Source: Clostridia bacterium (lineage in GTDB: Bacteria > Bacillota_A > Clostridia > Oscillospirales > CAG-272). Taken from it: DNA of 64,000 nt. This document shows positions 37,448 to 45,429 of the stretch, piece by piece. A program made the position numbers and the translations under genes. Numbering within the stretch: position 1 is the stretch's first letter; every line of letters starts with the position of its first letter. Below the pieces are notes generated by a model. It saw nothing but the letters and a program-made list of their open reading frames with translations, did no database searches and was not told where the DNA came from. The stretch is taken from the NCBI GenBank assembly GCA_017452945.1, contig JAFTLD010000081.1, positions 1 to 64,000 on the forward strand, written 5' to 3'.

Positions 37448-37467
37448 GCATTTTTGGCGTCTATATA
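37437..37467 (+). promoter_or_regulatory. ECF-sigma-type promoter motif ahead of lipoprotein 4
   Basis: GGAAC (37437-37441), 16-base spacer, CGTC (37458-37461) followed by TATATA. Spacing and sequence fit the ECF consensus. Caveat: GGAAC is also part of the right arm of the preceding terminator, so the -35 could be coincidental. Confidence 0.4.
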
Positions 37468-37488
37468 AGTGAAGCGGTGTGATACTTG

Positions 37489-37517
37489 TTTACAAAACGC
37501 TGCGCCTATGTTATAAT
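37489..37517 (+). promoter_or_regulatory. SigA promoter of lipoprotein 4
   Basis: TTTACA (37489-37494), 17-base spacer, perfect TATAAT (37512-37517), 33 bases before the start codon. Confidence 0.8.
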
Positions 37518-37550
37518 GAGCGCAGAAAAGCCCGAAAGGAGACGTTTTCC

Positions 37551-39008
37551 ATGAAAAAAAGAATTGCGGTCGCACTTTTGTGCCTTGCTTTGGTGGGCGC
37601 TATGACGGCGTGTAACCTGGCTGATTTTGAATTTGGCGGACTTGTCGGTGAGCTGCTTGGGAGCGGTGAATTGATTGAGCCCGGAATTCTTCCTCCGGAC
37701 GTAACGCCTCCGCCCGACGTCTGGGGCGAGGACGTGACCATGGGGCCGGGGGAGCAGCTGTACGGATTCCCTGATGCCTTGGAGCTGAAAGGAGATATTG
37801 TGATCTGTGAATCGGAGGACACCTTACTTTTGTCCGATGCAACGAGTCCCGAGATGCTCAATGAGGCTGTCGTGGGCTTGGAAACGCAGTTCGCGGAGCT
37901 GTACGGCCACTCCGTTTATCATAAGATCATGCCCACCGAGCTTGCGCTGGAGCTTGCTTTGTCCGAAACCATGGCAGGTACGGGTATGCCTGTTTTGTGC
38001 TATCTGCCGCTGTCCGCAGCAGGCGAGGTGGCTGTGTCCGGAACCTTCCACAGCAATCAATCTCTGTCCGACTTTGAGCTGGATAACGGCTGCTGGTTTG
38101 ATGGGTTGAACGCGGATCTGCAGCTTGCTGACGGAACACAGTATTCCTTTGCGGGATTTTTGACACCGTATACGCAGCTCGACGTAGATTGCATGGTCTA
38201 CAGCGACCGCAAAATGCAGGAGCTTGGGGTGAATATGCCCGCTACCGTATATGACGGCCTGTGGACGCTGGATACCTTTTTGAGTCTGTCCGAGCAGAAT
38301 AAAATCGATCTCAACGGTGACGGGCAGTTTGGCGAGGATGATTTTTACGGTGCGTTATTTGATACCGATACGTATAAAGAGCTGATTTTCGACAACAGCG
38401 GTATTCGGATCTTTGAGCAGACAGAAATCCAAACGGATGCGCTGCAGCTGTGCACGGATCTCTTTCATCAGCTGACTGAGCTGGAGGAGATGACGTGCCG
38501 ATCTGAGGTTGCCGAGCAACTGTTTTATAAGGAGAGGGCCTTGTTTTATGCCACCCGATTAAGCCATTATGCGGGACTGGATGGCTATAGCGCAATGATG
38601 ACCAATTCCGAATTTCCTGTATGTGTTGTCCCCATGCCTGTGTACAGCAAGGGCGCAGAACACGTCGCAACCTCTCGAAACGGGGCTGTGCTGAGCATCG
38701 CGCGCAGCGGCCAAGGGGATCTTGGCATGACGCTCAACGTGCTTGCCGTACTGGCTGCCAATCACATGATGCCTGCTGTTGAGGCCTGTGTGTATCGCGT
38801 AAATCCCACCGAGGATTCAGCGCGAATGAGCTATTACGTCATGGAAAGAGCGCATTGTGATCTGATGCGCACCGTCCTGCGTGCGCAAGGGTATGCGTGC
38901 GATCCGATGGAAAAGGATCCCGTAAGCTTCTTTGAGGCCAACCGCGCAAAGCTTGAAAAAGCGATCAAAAAGCTTTATGATGCAACGCAAAAGAATCATG
39001 CGAATTGA
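37551..39008 (+). CDS. Solute-binding-protein-like lipoprotein 4
   Basis: The 485-residue product has a lipobox before Cys21 (VGAMTAC), a Gly/Pro-rich linker, then a solute-binding-like body with VICESEDTLLLSDA, LWTLDTFLSLSEQNKIDLNGDGQFGEDDFYG and CVVPMPVYSKGAEHVATSRNGAVLS. The start is ATG 37551 after GAAAGGAG; the longer frame runs back through the SigA promoter. It is related in layout to lipoprotein 3. It shows a metal-loop-like DLNGDGQ but no transporter partner. Confidence 0.75.
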   Translation: MKKRIAVALLCLALVGAMTACNLADFEFGGLVGELLGSGELIEPGILPPDVTPPPDVWGEDVTMGPGEQLYGFPDALELKGDIVICESEDTLLLSDATSPEMLNEAVVGLETQFAELYGHSVYHKIMPTELALELALSETMAGTGMPVLCYLPLSAAGEVAVSGTFHSNQSLSDFELDNGCWFDGLNADLQLADGTQYSFAGFLTPYTQLDVDCMVYSDRKMQELGVNMPATVYDGLWTLDTFLSLSEQNKIDLNGDGQFGEDDFYGALFDTDTYKELIFDNSGIRIFEQTEIQTDALQLCTDLFHQLTELEEMTCRSEVAEQLFYKERALFYATRLSHYAGLDGYSAMMTNSEFPVCVVPMPVYSKGAEHVATSRNGAVLSIARSGQGDLGMTLNVLAVLAANHMMPAVEACVYRVNPTEDSARMSYYVMERAHCDLMRTVLRAQGYACDPMEKDPVSFFEANRAKLEKAIKKLYDATQKNHAN

Positions 39009-39014
39009 TATACT

Positions 39015-39040
39015 GGGGCTGCGTGAAAGCAGCCCCTTTT
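39015..39040 (+). terminator. Terminator of lipoprotein 4
   Basis: Perfect 8-bp GC-rich stem GGGGCTGC (39015-39022) with GCAGCCCC (39029-39036), loop GTGAAA, T-run. Confidence 0.9.
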
Positions 39041-39104
39041 GTGTGACAAATATCACATTTGGTGCATATTGTGGCATAATTTACAAATTTCATCATGACA
39101 AGTG

Positions 39105-39133
39105 TTTACAAGTTGAGAAATATATGGTATAAT
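39105..39133 (+). promoter_or_regulatory. SigA promoter of the CotH/RCC1 lipoprotein
   Basis: TTTACA (39105-39110), 17-base spacer, perfect TATAAT (39128-39133), about 63 bases ahead of the start. Confidence 0.8.
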
Positions 39134-39195
39134 GGATAATCCCAAACTGTATCTTGACTGTTTTATATAGAATTTTTTGAAGGAGGAAGATATCC

Positions 39196-42100
39196 ATGAA
39201 AAAAAGAATATCCTTCCGCACGCTATTGTCTTTGCTTTTGGCTGTCATTATGCTGACGGGTGCGCTTGCATCCTGCCAGCCAGAGGATAATCCCACAGAA
39301 CAAACAACAGATACGCAAACTGAGCAGACGGGTGAAACCGCCCCGGGGGAAACGACTCCCGGTAATGACACTCCGGGAGAAGAGGAAACCACGGGGGATA
39401 GTCTTCTGACTCCCGATGATCCAACGTATGAGGTTGCCAAGAACTTCAAGGACGTTCTGATCTCTGCCGTATACGGCACGGGACAGAATAAGGACGCTGC
39501 CGTGGCGCATGGCTTTATTCAGCTGTATAACGTGGGCAGCGAGGAGGTTTCCCTGAAGGATGCGGCCTTGTATTATCGCGAAAGCGATGGGGACGACTAC
39601 CGTCAGTTCACCTTTGCCGATGATGCAGTGATCAGTGCAGGCGGCTATTATCTTGTCCGCATGGCTGAGGCAAGAGAGGGCGCACAGGCGTATGATCCTT
39701 CGTTTGCCGTGCTGGCTATTGACTCGTATGACGCGGAATGGGCGTTCATTCTGGACAACAAAGATATTCAGCTTGCGTTGGCACCCGCCGGTCAGGAGAT
39801 CGATGAAAGCTGTGCTGTGGAGAATATCAACGGTACCGTATCGTATTTCGTTGCGGCTGAATTGGGCTATGACAGCCCCTTTGCTGTGGACAATATGTCC
39901 AAGGCCAAGGTGGCGGTGCGTACAGCATTGCAGCATTACAGCGGCTTCCATAAGGTCAATCTGAACGAGGCAACCACGGCAAAGCTAACGCAGACTTGCC
40001 CCGAAAGCGCAAGCGGAGCCAATACTGTGGTAGGCTCCAAGGTCAATGAGGTGCTGTTTTCCAAGGATGCAGGCATTTATCCGTTTGGTGTTTGGCTTGC
40101 GCTGAGCGCGCGAGAAGGATATACCATCTATTATACCTTGGATGGTTCCGATCCCAGAGAGCACGGTGAGGTGTATACTTCCTCGATTCCGTTGGCAGAC
40201 AGCTCTGAAATGAGCATGGGCAGCACCACCAAAGGCGCGATCAATGCAATGGGCAACGCTTACCGTCCCAATAGTCAAACTCTGCCGGGAGGCTACGTGG
40301 TCAAGGCATACGCCACAAACGGCACCGAGTCCACCGACGTCTTCACCAATACGTATTTCATTTCCGAAACCTTTTACGATTACGGTGTGACCATCATGTC
40401 GCTTTCTATGGATAAGTCGCTGATCTATGGAAGCGAAGGCTTCTATAACCATTATTACAGCACAGGCGGCAGCGGCAACCAGCGTCAGACAGGTATGCTG
40501 GAGGTGTTCTCGGCTGACGGTGAACGTCACGGTGCATCGTACGTGGAGCTTGCAATCAGCGGACACGGATCGTCCGGCTGGCCGATGAAGTCCATGCGCT
40601 TGTATTATAAGAGTGCCAACAACACGGCCGTCGGTACGGACGGAGATCTCAATTACGATCTGTTCGAGGGCTACGCACGCGATAACGACGGCCATGCCAT
40701 TACCGATTTCTCGCGTTTGCTGCTCCGAAATTCGGGCAATGACTGCATGGATTCCTATATTCGTGACGCGTATATGCAAAGAGTTTGTCGCGATATGGAC
40801 GTATATACCATGGCGTACGTGCCCGTGCTGCTGTTTATCAACGGTGAATTCTGGGGCGTATACAACGCGCGTGAGCGTTATAGCCCCGAGTACGTAGAAT
40901 CTCATTTTGGTGTCAATAAGGATAACGTTGCGCTGGTTGAGAGCGATTATGACGGTCTTGTACTGGGCGGTAACCCCGGTGCGCCCTTCATTCCCATGGA
41001 CGGCACGCAGGCCGATGCCGACGAGTTCAATGCGCTTGTGGATTATATGCGCACGCACGACCTCTCGGTAGAGGAGCATTACAAGTACGTAACCGACAGA
41101 TTGGACATTGATTCGTTTATGGATATGTACGTTGCGCGCTTGTATTTCAACGCGCGTGACTGGCCCGAAAATAATATCAAGGTGTTCAAAAACCGTGATC
41201 CGAACGATCCCTCGGGCATGGATACCAAGTGGTATTTCACGCTGCTTGATATGGACATGGGTATTGCCATGTATCCGCACGGACACGGGGCAGATACCTC
41301 CGAGCATGCTAACTTCTTTGGTTGGATCGATTCGACCAATACCGTGATCGGTACCATCATGCACAATCTGCGCAAGAACGAGGGCTTCAAGCAGGAGTTC
41401 ATTATGCGCTTTGCAAAGGCTGTGGAGCAGGATTTTGCAGTAGAGCGGCTGGAGGCAGAGCTTGATGCCATCGTGGCCGAGCGTGAGCCGCTTGTCAAGC
41501 TGCAGAATATGCGCTGGGGCGCTTCCGAGAACCAGTACCGTACCTCGCTGGACAACATGTACAGCTTTGTTTACGGCAGAAACGAGCGCGTCATTCCCAT
41601 GTTGTGCAATTATTTCGGCATCTCTGTTTCGGATTTGGAAGTATATATGAACAAATCCGTAGAGGTGACCTACAATCCCGATCGCGCGGACGTTGTTTTT
41701 GACGGTCAAAGCGTGAGTGAAACGGGACAAAAATTCAAATTTGAAACCGACTCCAAAACGCTGACCTTTACGGTCAGTGCAACTGCTAAACAGGGTTACA
41801 GCGTCGCATCCATCATGTTCGTACCCATTTCGGGCGAGATGCAAAGCGTGCAGGGAAGCGAAGCGACCTTTACGGTGGATTGCTCGGGTGCGGTGATCGT
41901 CAACACCAAAGCGGAAGGGCAGCAGAGTACGATTACGGGTGTGCAAAGCGGCATTACCGCAAGCGGACATTCCATGTATTATTTGGCACCGAACGGCGAT
42001 CTGTATGCATGGGGGCTGAATAAGGACGGCATTCTCGGCATTCCGGGCAGTATGAACGAGGCTGTGCCTAAGCTTGTGGCGTCCAACGTAGCCAAGGTGG

Positions 42101-42981
42101 AGGTTTGCCACAGCAATGACTGTGAAAACAATCACACCCAAACCATGATGGCTTACCTGACGCTGGACGGAAAGCTGTATACGGTAGGTAATAACAGCGC
42201 AGGACAGCTTGGCAGAAACGGAACGGGAACGGATGATAAGGTAGGCCTTGTCAAATTTGATAAAAAGATCGTGGACGTCAGCGTGGGACACGACCATATG
42301 GTGATCCTGGACGAGGACGGTGTGCTTTGGGGTGTTGGCTCGAACACCCACGGACAGTTGGGTAAGACCAATAGCGGCAGCTACACCACCTCTCTTCAGG
42401 TGATAGCAAGCGACGTCAAGCTGATTGCCGCAGGCCGAAGAAACACTTTCTATACCGACACCAAAAACGTATGCTATGTGCTGGGCGATAACCGTTGGAA
42501 TAAGTTCGGTACGGATTCAGACCGTTATACCACTCCGCATAAGCTGCTTTCGGACGTGGTGTATATCTCCACGGGTGAGCATCAGGTCGTGCTGGTCACA
42601 AAGAGCGGAGATCTGTATTATGCAGGCTGGCGCCAGCTCGATGGCTTTGTGGCAGGCACGGGCATGGGCAAAGCCGTTAAGGTGACGGGTGGTGTCAAGA
42701 AGGCGGTGCTGCACAATGCCAATCTGATCATCCTCAAAACCGATGGCTCGGTCTGGGGCTACGGCAGCAATCTGGGCAACGCCATGGCGGGCGTGAGCGC
42801 AACGTCCGGTACTCCCGCAAAGATATTGTCGGGCGGTGTCAAGGATATCGCGTCGGGCTATGAGTTCAGCGCATATCTCTTAGAGGACGGCACCATTGCC
42901 ATTCAAGGCTCCAACGCCTCGGGACAGGCCGGAAACGGCAAGATCGGTGGCAGCGTCAATATGGCGCAGGCGCTGTTTTAA
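39196..42981 (+). CDS. Large lipoprotein with lamin-tail, CotH-kinase-like and RCC1-repeat domains
   Basis: The 1261-residue product has a lipobox before Cys27 (GALASC) and a Thr/Glu/Gly/Pro-rich linker. A lamin-tail-like domain (about 85-190) contains HGFIQLYNVGSEEVSLKDAALYYR. A chitobiase-C-terminal-like segment (about 275-345) contains YTIYYTLDGSDPREHG. A CotH-type protein-kinase-like domain (about 390-760) contains ELAISGHGSSGWPMKSMRLYYK, FRLLLRNSGNDC-type RLLLRNSGNDCMDSYIRD, FINGEFWGVYNARERYS and LLDMDMGIAM, the last carrying the metal-binding Asp residues. An Ig-like stretch follows. The C-terminus (about 915-1261) has RCC1-type repeats (DLYAWGLNKDGILG, LYTVGNNSAGQLG, LWGVGSNTHGQLG). 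CotH phosphorylates spore-coat proteins inside the mother cell, but this protein is predicted to be outside the membrane. GGAGGAAG precedes the ATG. Confidence 0.85.
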   Translation: MKKRISFRTLLSLLLAVIMLTGALASCQPEDNPTEQTTDTQTEQTGETAPGETTPGNDTPGEEETTGDSLLTPDDPTYEVAKNFKDVLISAVYGTGQNKDAAVAHGFIQLYNVGSEEVSLKDAALYYRESDGDDYRQFTFADDAVISAGGYYLVRMAEAREGAQAYDPSFAVLAIDSYDAEWAFILDNKDIQLALAPAGQEIDESCAVENINGTVSYFVAAELGYDSPFAVDNMSKAKVAVRTALQHYSGFHKVNLNEATTAKLTQTCPESASGANTVVGSKVNEVLFSKDAGIYPFGVWLALSAREGYTIYYTLDGSDPREHGEVYTSSIPLADSSEMSMGSTTKGAINAMGNAYRPNSQTLPGGYVVKAYATNGTESTDVFTNTYFISETFYDYGVTIMSLSMDKSLIYGSEGFYNHYYSTGGSGNQRQTGMLEVFSADGERHGASYVELAISGHGSSGWPMKSMRLYYKSANNTAVGTDGDLNYDLFEGYARDNDGHAITDFSRLLLRNSGNDCMDSYIRDAYMQRVCRDMDVYTMAYVPVLLFINGEFWGVYNARERYSPEYVESHFGVNKDNVALVESDYDGLVLGGNPGAPFIPMDGTQADADEFNALVDYMRTHDLSVEEHYKYVTDRLDIDSFMDMYVARLYFNARDWPENNIKVFKNRDPNDPSGMDTKWYFTLLDMDMGIAMYPHGHGADTSEHANFFGWIDSTNTVIGTIMHNLRKNEGFKQEFIMRFAKAVEQDFAVERLEAELDAIVAEREPLVKLQNMRWGASENQYRTSLDNMYSFVYGRNERVIPMLCNYFGISVSDLEVYMNKSVEVTYNPDRADVVFDGQSVSETGQKFKFETDSKTLTFTVSATAKQGYSVASIMFVPISGEMQSVQGSEATFTVDCSGAVIVNTKAEGQQSTITGVQSGITASGHSMYYLAPNGDLYAWGLNKDGILGIPGSMNEAVPKLVASNVAKVEVCHSNDCENNHTQTMMAYLTLDGKLYTVGNNSAGQLGRNGTGTDDKVGLVKFDKKIVDVSVGHDHMVILDEDGVLWGVGSNTHGQLGKTNSGSYTTSLQVIASDVKLIAAGRRNTFYTDTKNVCYVLGDNRWNKFGTDSDRYTTPHKLLSDVVYISTGEHQVVLVTKSGDLYYAGWRQLDGFVAGTGMGKAVKVTGGVKKAVLHNANLIILKTDGSVWGYGSNLGNAMAGVSATSGTPAKILSGGVKDIASGYEFSAYLLEDGTIAIQGSNASGQAGNGKIGGSVNMAQALF

Positions 42982-43033
42982 TCAATCGTGATCAAAACGC
43001 TGTTCCATCGGGCAGCGGAATTCGCGGAAAAGT

Positions 43034-43076
43034 AGCAGGAATTTATTCGCATGCGAACGAATTCCTGCTGTTTTTT
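43034..43076 (+). terminator. Terminator of the CotH/RCC1 gene
   Basis: AGCAGGAATT (43034-43043) pairs with AATTCCTGCT (43060-43069), with an inner TTCGCATGCGAA palindrome, then GTTTTTTG. Confidence 0.85.
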
Positions 43077-43090
43077 GTGAATATAGGACA

Positions 43091-43365
43091 TGAAGGAGCG
43101 TCCGCAGGATGAATCTCACCCACCACAATCGCTTCTCTCGTTTTGGCTCGTGCCTCGCCCAAACTCGCTCCGCCGTGGTCCCCCCTCTCCAGCGGAGAGG
43201 GCTATATTACGCGTATCCGTCTTATTGGGTTATTCGTGAAAGGCAGCCATAATGAGCCCTCTCCGCTGGAGAGGGGGGACCACAGCGGAAGATAATCGCG
43301 AATACTTGAAGCGATTAGCTGACGCGGTTGCGGTGGGTGAGATTCATCCTACGGACGCTCCTTCA
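43091..43365. mobile_element. Nested palindromic MITE-like element
   Basis: The outer arms 43092-43131 and 43325-43364 (starting GAAGGAGCGTCCG) are reverse complements over about 40 bases with three mismatches. A second pair of inner arms, 43173-43203 and 43255-43288 (core CCCCCCTCTCCAGCGGAGAG and its complement), is nested inside, so the whole 275 bases can fold back on itself. No transposase or plausible gene is inside; short ORFs here follow the repeat. The flanks show no clear target duplication. The stretch 43366-43566 holds only AT-rich sequence with a TATAAT at 43530-43535, possibly the -10 of the next gene. Confidence 0.8.
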
Positions 43366-43566
43366 CCAAATCCATTATGTAAATAGGCTATCGCAAAGCA
43401 TAAGAACTTGTTCCAATATTCTTGCTAATTCCTTAGCCCCATTGAATTACGCCTATTTTTGTTACAAAAAATTCAGCCATCTTTACTCAAAGAGCTCCAA
43501 TCTTTCACGAAACGTTCATATATGAGTGCTATAATGGCAGGGCAATCCAAAGAAAAGAGAATTACC

Positions 43567-44022
43567 ATGGGAAAATTTCAAGAAAAGCTTTATAAATTCA
43601 TGTACGGACGCTACGGCGCAGACAGACTGAGCCGTGTTTTGTCGATAACTGCGCTGATTGTGCTGGTCATCTCGCTGCCCGTGTCCTGGATATGGGGCAA
43701 AACGCTGCCGGGTAACATCATTGCTATCTCGCTGTATGCCGTTTCGCTGGGACTTTGCATCTGGTCAAGCGCGCGAACCTTTTCGCGCAAGATCTACAAG
43801 CGACAGGCCGAGAATGCCAAATGGTGCGCCTTTGAATATAAGGTGCGCTGCCTGTTCCGCAGACATAACGGCAACAAGGACACCGACACGCACGTGTTTC
43901 GCGATTGCCCCAAGTGTAAGGCAACCCTGCGCCTGCCGCGCGAGAAGGGCAAGCATACCGTCCGCTGCCCGCGCTGTGCAAACAAGTTCACCGTCCGCGT
44001 CAGAGCAGCAAAGAAGAAATAA
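43567..44022 (+). CDS. Small two-span membrane protein with C-terminal zinc ribbon
   Basis: The 151-residue product has an amphipathic start (MGKFQEKLYKFMYGRYGADRLSR). Two hydrophobic spans (about 22-40 and 47-65) place both ends on the same, probably cytoplasmic, side. A basic stretch follows, then a C-terminal zinc ribbon with CPKC...CPRC separated by 18 residues and a terminal RAAKKK. The start is ATG 43567; the longer frame reads back through a TATAAT. I recognise no named family. Similar short membrane/zinc-ribbon proteins are frequent in Clostridia and usually unnamed. It is isolated, flanked by a MITE-like element and a hairpin. Confidence 0.75.
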   Translation: MGKFQEKLYKFMYGRYGADRLSRVLSITALIVLVISLPVSWIWGKTLPGNIIAISLYAVSLGLCIWSSARTFSRKIYKRQAENAKWCAFEYKVRCLFRRHNGNKDTDTHVFRDCPKCKATLRLPREKGKHTVRCPRCANKFTVRVRAAKKK

Positions 44023-44034
44023 TAACCGATGATA

Positions 44035-44070
44035 AAGCCATCCCTACCGAAAATTCGGTGGGGATGGCTT
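44035..44070. terminator. Hairpin between convergent units
   Basis: Long stem AAGCCATCC-CTACCGAA (44035-44051) with its complement 44054-44070, only one mismatch, loop AA. It lies between the zinc-ribbon gene and the minus-strand remnant, so it may serve both directions. The downstream T-content is low on the plus strand. Confidence 0.6.
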
Positions 44071-44073
44071 ATG

Positions 44074-44313
44074 TTAATCTAAGTATTGTTTTTCGTCACC
44101 TATAGCATATATTGGATATTGTCCAATTGTTCCATCTCCTAAATCATTATCTGTCCCAGCAAAATTTATTGCGCTTTCAAGACAAGCCTCTATAGATGAC
44201 TGATTTTGAATGCCAACTAAAAATCCGTATAAAAACTCATTAGTATTTAGGACAGTGACTTCATTTGTAGTTCCTAAAACATATCTGTTATTTCTGCACT
44301 GTACATGTTTTTG
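44074..44313 (-). pseudogene. AT-rich gene remnant lacking a start
   Basis: On the minus strand an open frame of 79 codons runs from just after a stop (44316-44314) to TAA (44076-44074). It reads like real protein (...YVLGTTNEVTVLNTNEFL..., ending IGDEKQYLD), with no ATG, GTG or TTG near its 5' end and no ribosome binding site. It is therefore probably the 3' remnant of a lost gene. Composition is AT-rich like the adjoining anti-sigma C-terminal half. I do not recognise the family. Confidence 0.45.
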
Positions 44314-44352
44314 TTACATAGTGTAGATCGTTTTGATATCCATTTCGAAAAA

Positions 44353-45429
44353 CTAAAAATCTACACTTATAATGACGCAATCAAGACGACTAAATCCATT
44401 CGAATCAACATAATTGATAGCCAATTCCAAGAATAATTCTCCGGTGGAGGATGTGATGATTTTGGGCGAACCGCAGGATAATTCTGACAAATCCAAAAGA
44501 AAGAGTTGTTGAAGCAATGCGTTATGGGCTTGGTCAAGAGAAGATTTATCAATAGTATCTACCAGAGAATTATACTTGCCAACATTATATGCATTATAAC
44601 AGGAAATGTGTCCGCTTCGATCTACAAAAATGGAAATAGTTTCATCGGTACGATATCCTTCGATATATCTGACATATGATAGCGCATATCGACCAAGGGC
44701 ATCGATTTCCATTTGCCGGAAGGAGAAATTTTTAAATGTTTCTAATGGCATGATAGATAAAATAAAAGATTCTGCATATGAGCGTACTTCAAGTTCAGTT
44801 AAAATAGGATAGCTTTCATTTTGATCACGGGAATTTGAATAAAAAGCAATTTGATCAGTGCCATGGAGATAATCGATAATAGTTTCTCCATCTTTGTACC
44901 TATCAAAAATACTGTAAAATGTTCCAATTTCTTTAGATTGGTTATTTAGTAAAGAGCATCGGCTATATTGGTATATTGCTTCATTTCCTGAAAAAGGGTT
45001 CTTTTTAGTTTTGCTTTGTAACGCGGAAATCTTTATTTCTTTACGGTCTGTGTGGACTCCATAATCCCCCGATTTATGGAAATGATTAGAGATTTTATCT
45101 TTGCTGTCTGTCATTGCAAGTCCAGGCACGTACAAAAATATCGGCTCTTGGATAGGATCACCGATCACTTGCCCCGCGGTCGGCACTTCGGTCTGCTGTT
45201 CGGTTTGCTCTGGCGTGACGGTTTCACCCGGAACGTCGGGGGTATCGGGTTCTGCCCATTTTGCAATAAAGGGCAATGCGGCCAGCACGCCGACCGTCAG
45301 GCAGGCGCAAGTGGCAATGGCAACTGCCCTTGCCCATACGGGACGGTTGCGCTTAGGAGCGGGCTGTGCGTCAAGCACCATGTTGGCGTCAACGTCGGAC
45401 AGCGCGCGGTAAAGATCTTTGTTTGTCAT
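44353..45429 (-). CDS. Membrane-anchored anti-sigma-type protein of the ECF operon
   Basis: The 358-residue product has a short cytoplasmic N-terminus (about 1-30, MTNKDLYRALSDVDANMV), one membrane span (about 33-55), a Pro/Thr/Glu linker, then an extracellular domain of about 280 residues. That topology, plus the ATGA overlap with the sigma gene upstream, identifies it as the likely anti-sigma or sensor. The extracellular part is strikingly more AT-rich than the first 105 codons, as if the sensor had been swapped. Its sequence (DQIAFY... VRSYAESFIL... DRSGHISCYN...) resembles the C-terminal domain of the lipoprotein at 5825-6850. The start is ATG 45429 after GGAGG; the longer frame would overlap most of the sigma gene's end. 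Confidence 0.75.
   Translation of the reverse strand: MTNKDLYRALSDVDANMVLDAQPAPKRNRPVWARAVAIATCACLTVGVLAALPFIAKWAEPDTPDVPGETVTPEQTEQQTEVPTAGQVIGDPIQEPIFLYVPGLAMTDSKDKISNHFHKSGDYGVHTDRKEIKISALQSKTKKNPFSGNEAIYQYSRCSLLNNQSKEIGTFYSIFDRYKDGETIIDYLHGTDQIAFYSNSRDQNESYPILTELEVRSYAESFILSIMPLETFKNFSFRQMEIDALGRYALSYVRYIEGYRTDETISIFVDRSGHISCYNAYNVGKYNSLVDTIDKSSLDQAHNALLQQLFLLDLSELSCGSPKIITSSTGELFLELAINYVDSNGFSRLDCVIISVDF

Noticed and set aside
39985..42351. 788-codon open frame on the minus strand
   Set aside because: Antisense of the CotH/RCC1 gene; no start signals and no protein-like domain pattern.
43328..43525. 65-codon frame after the nested palindrome
   Set aside because: Begins inside the repeat arm, has no ribosome binding site and a low-complexity translation.
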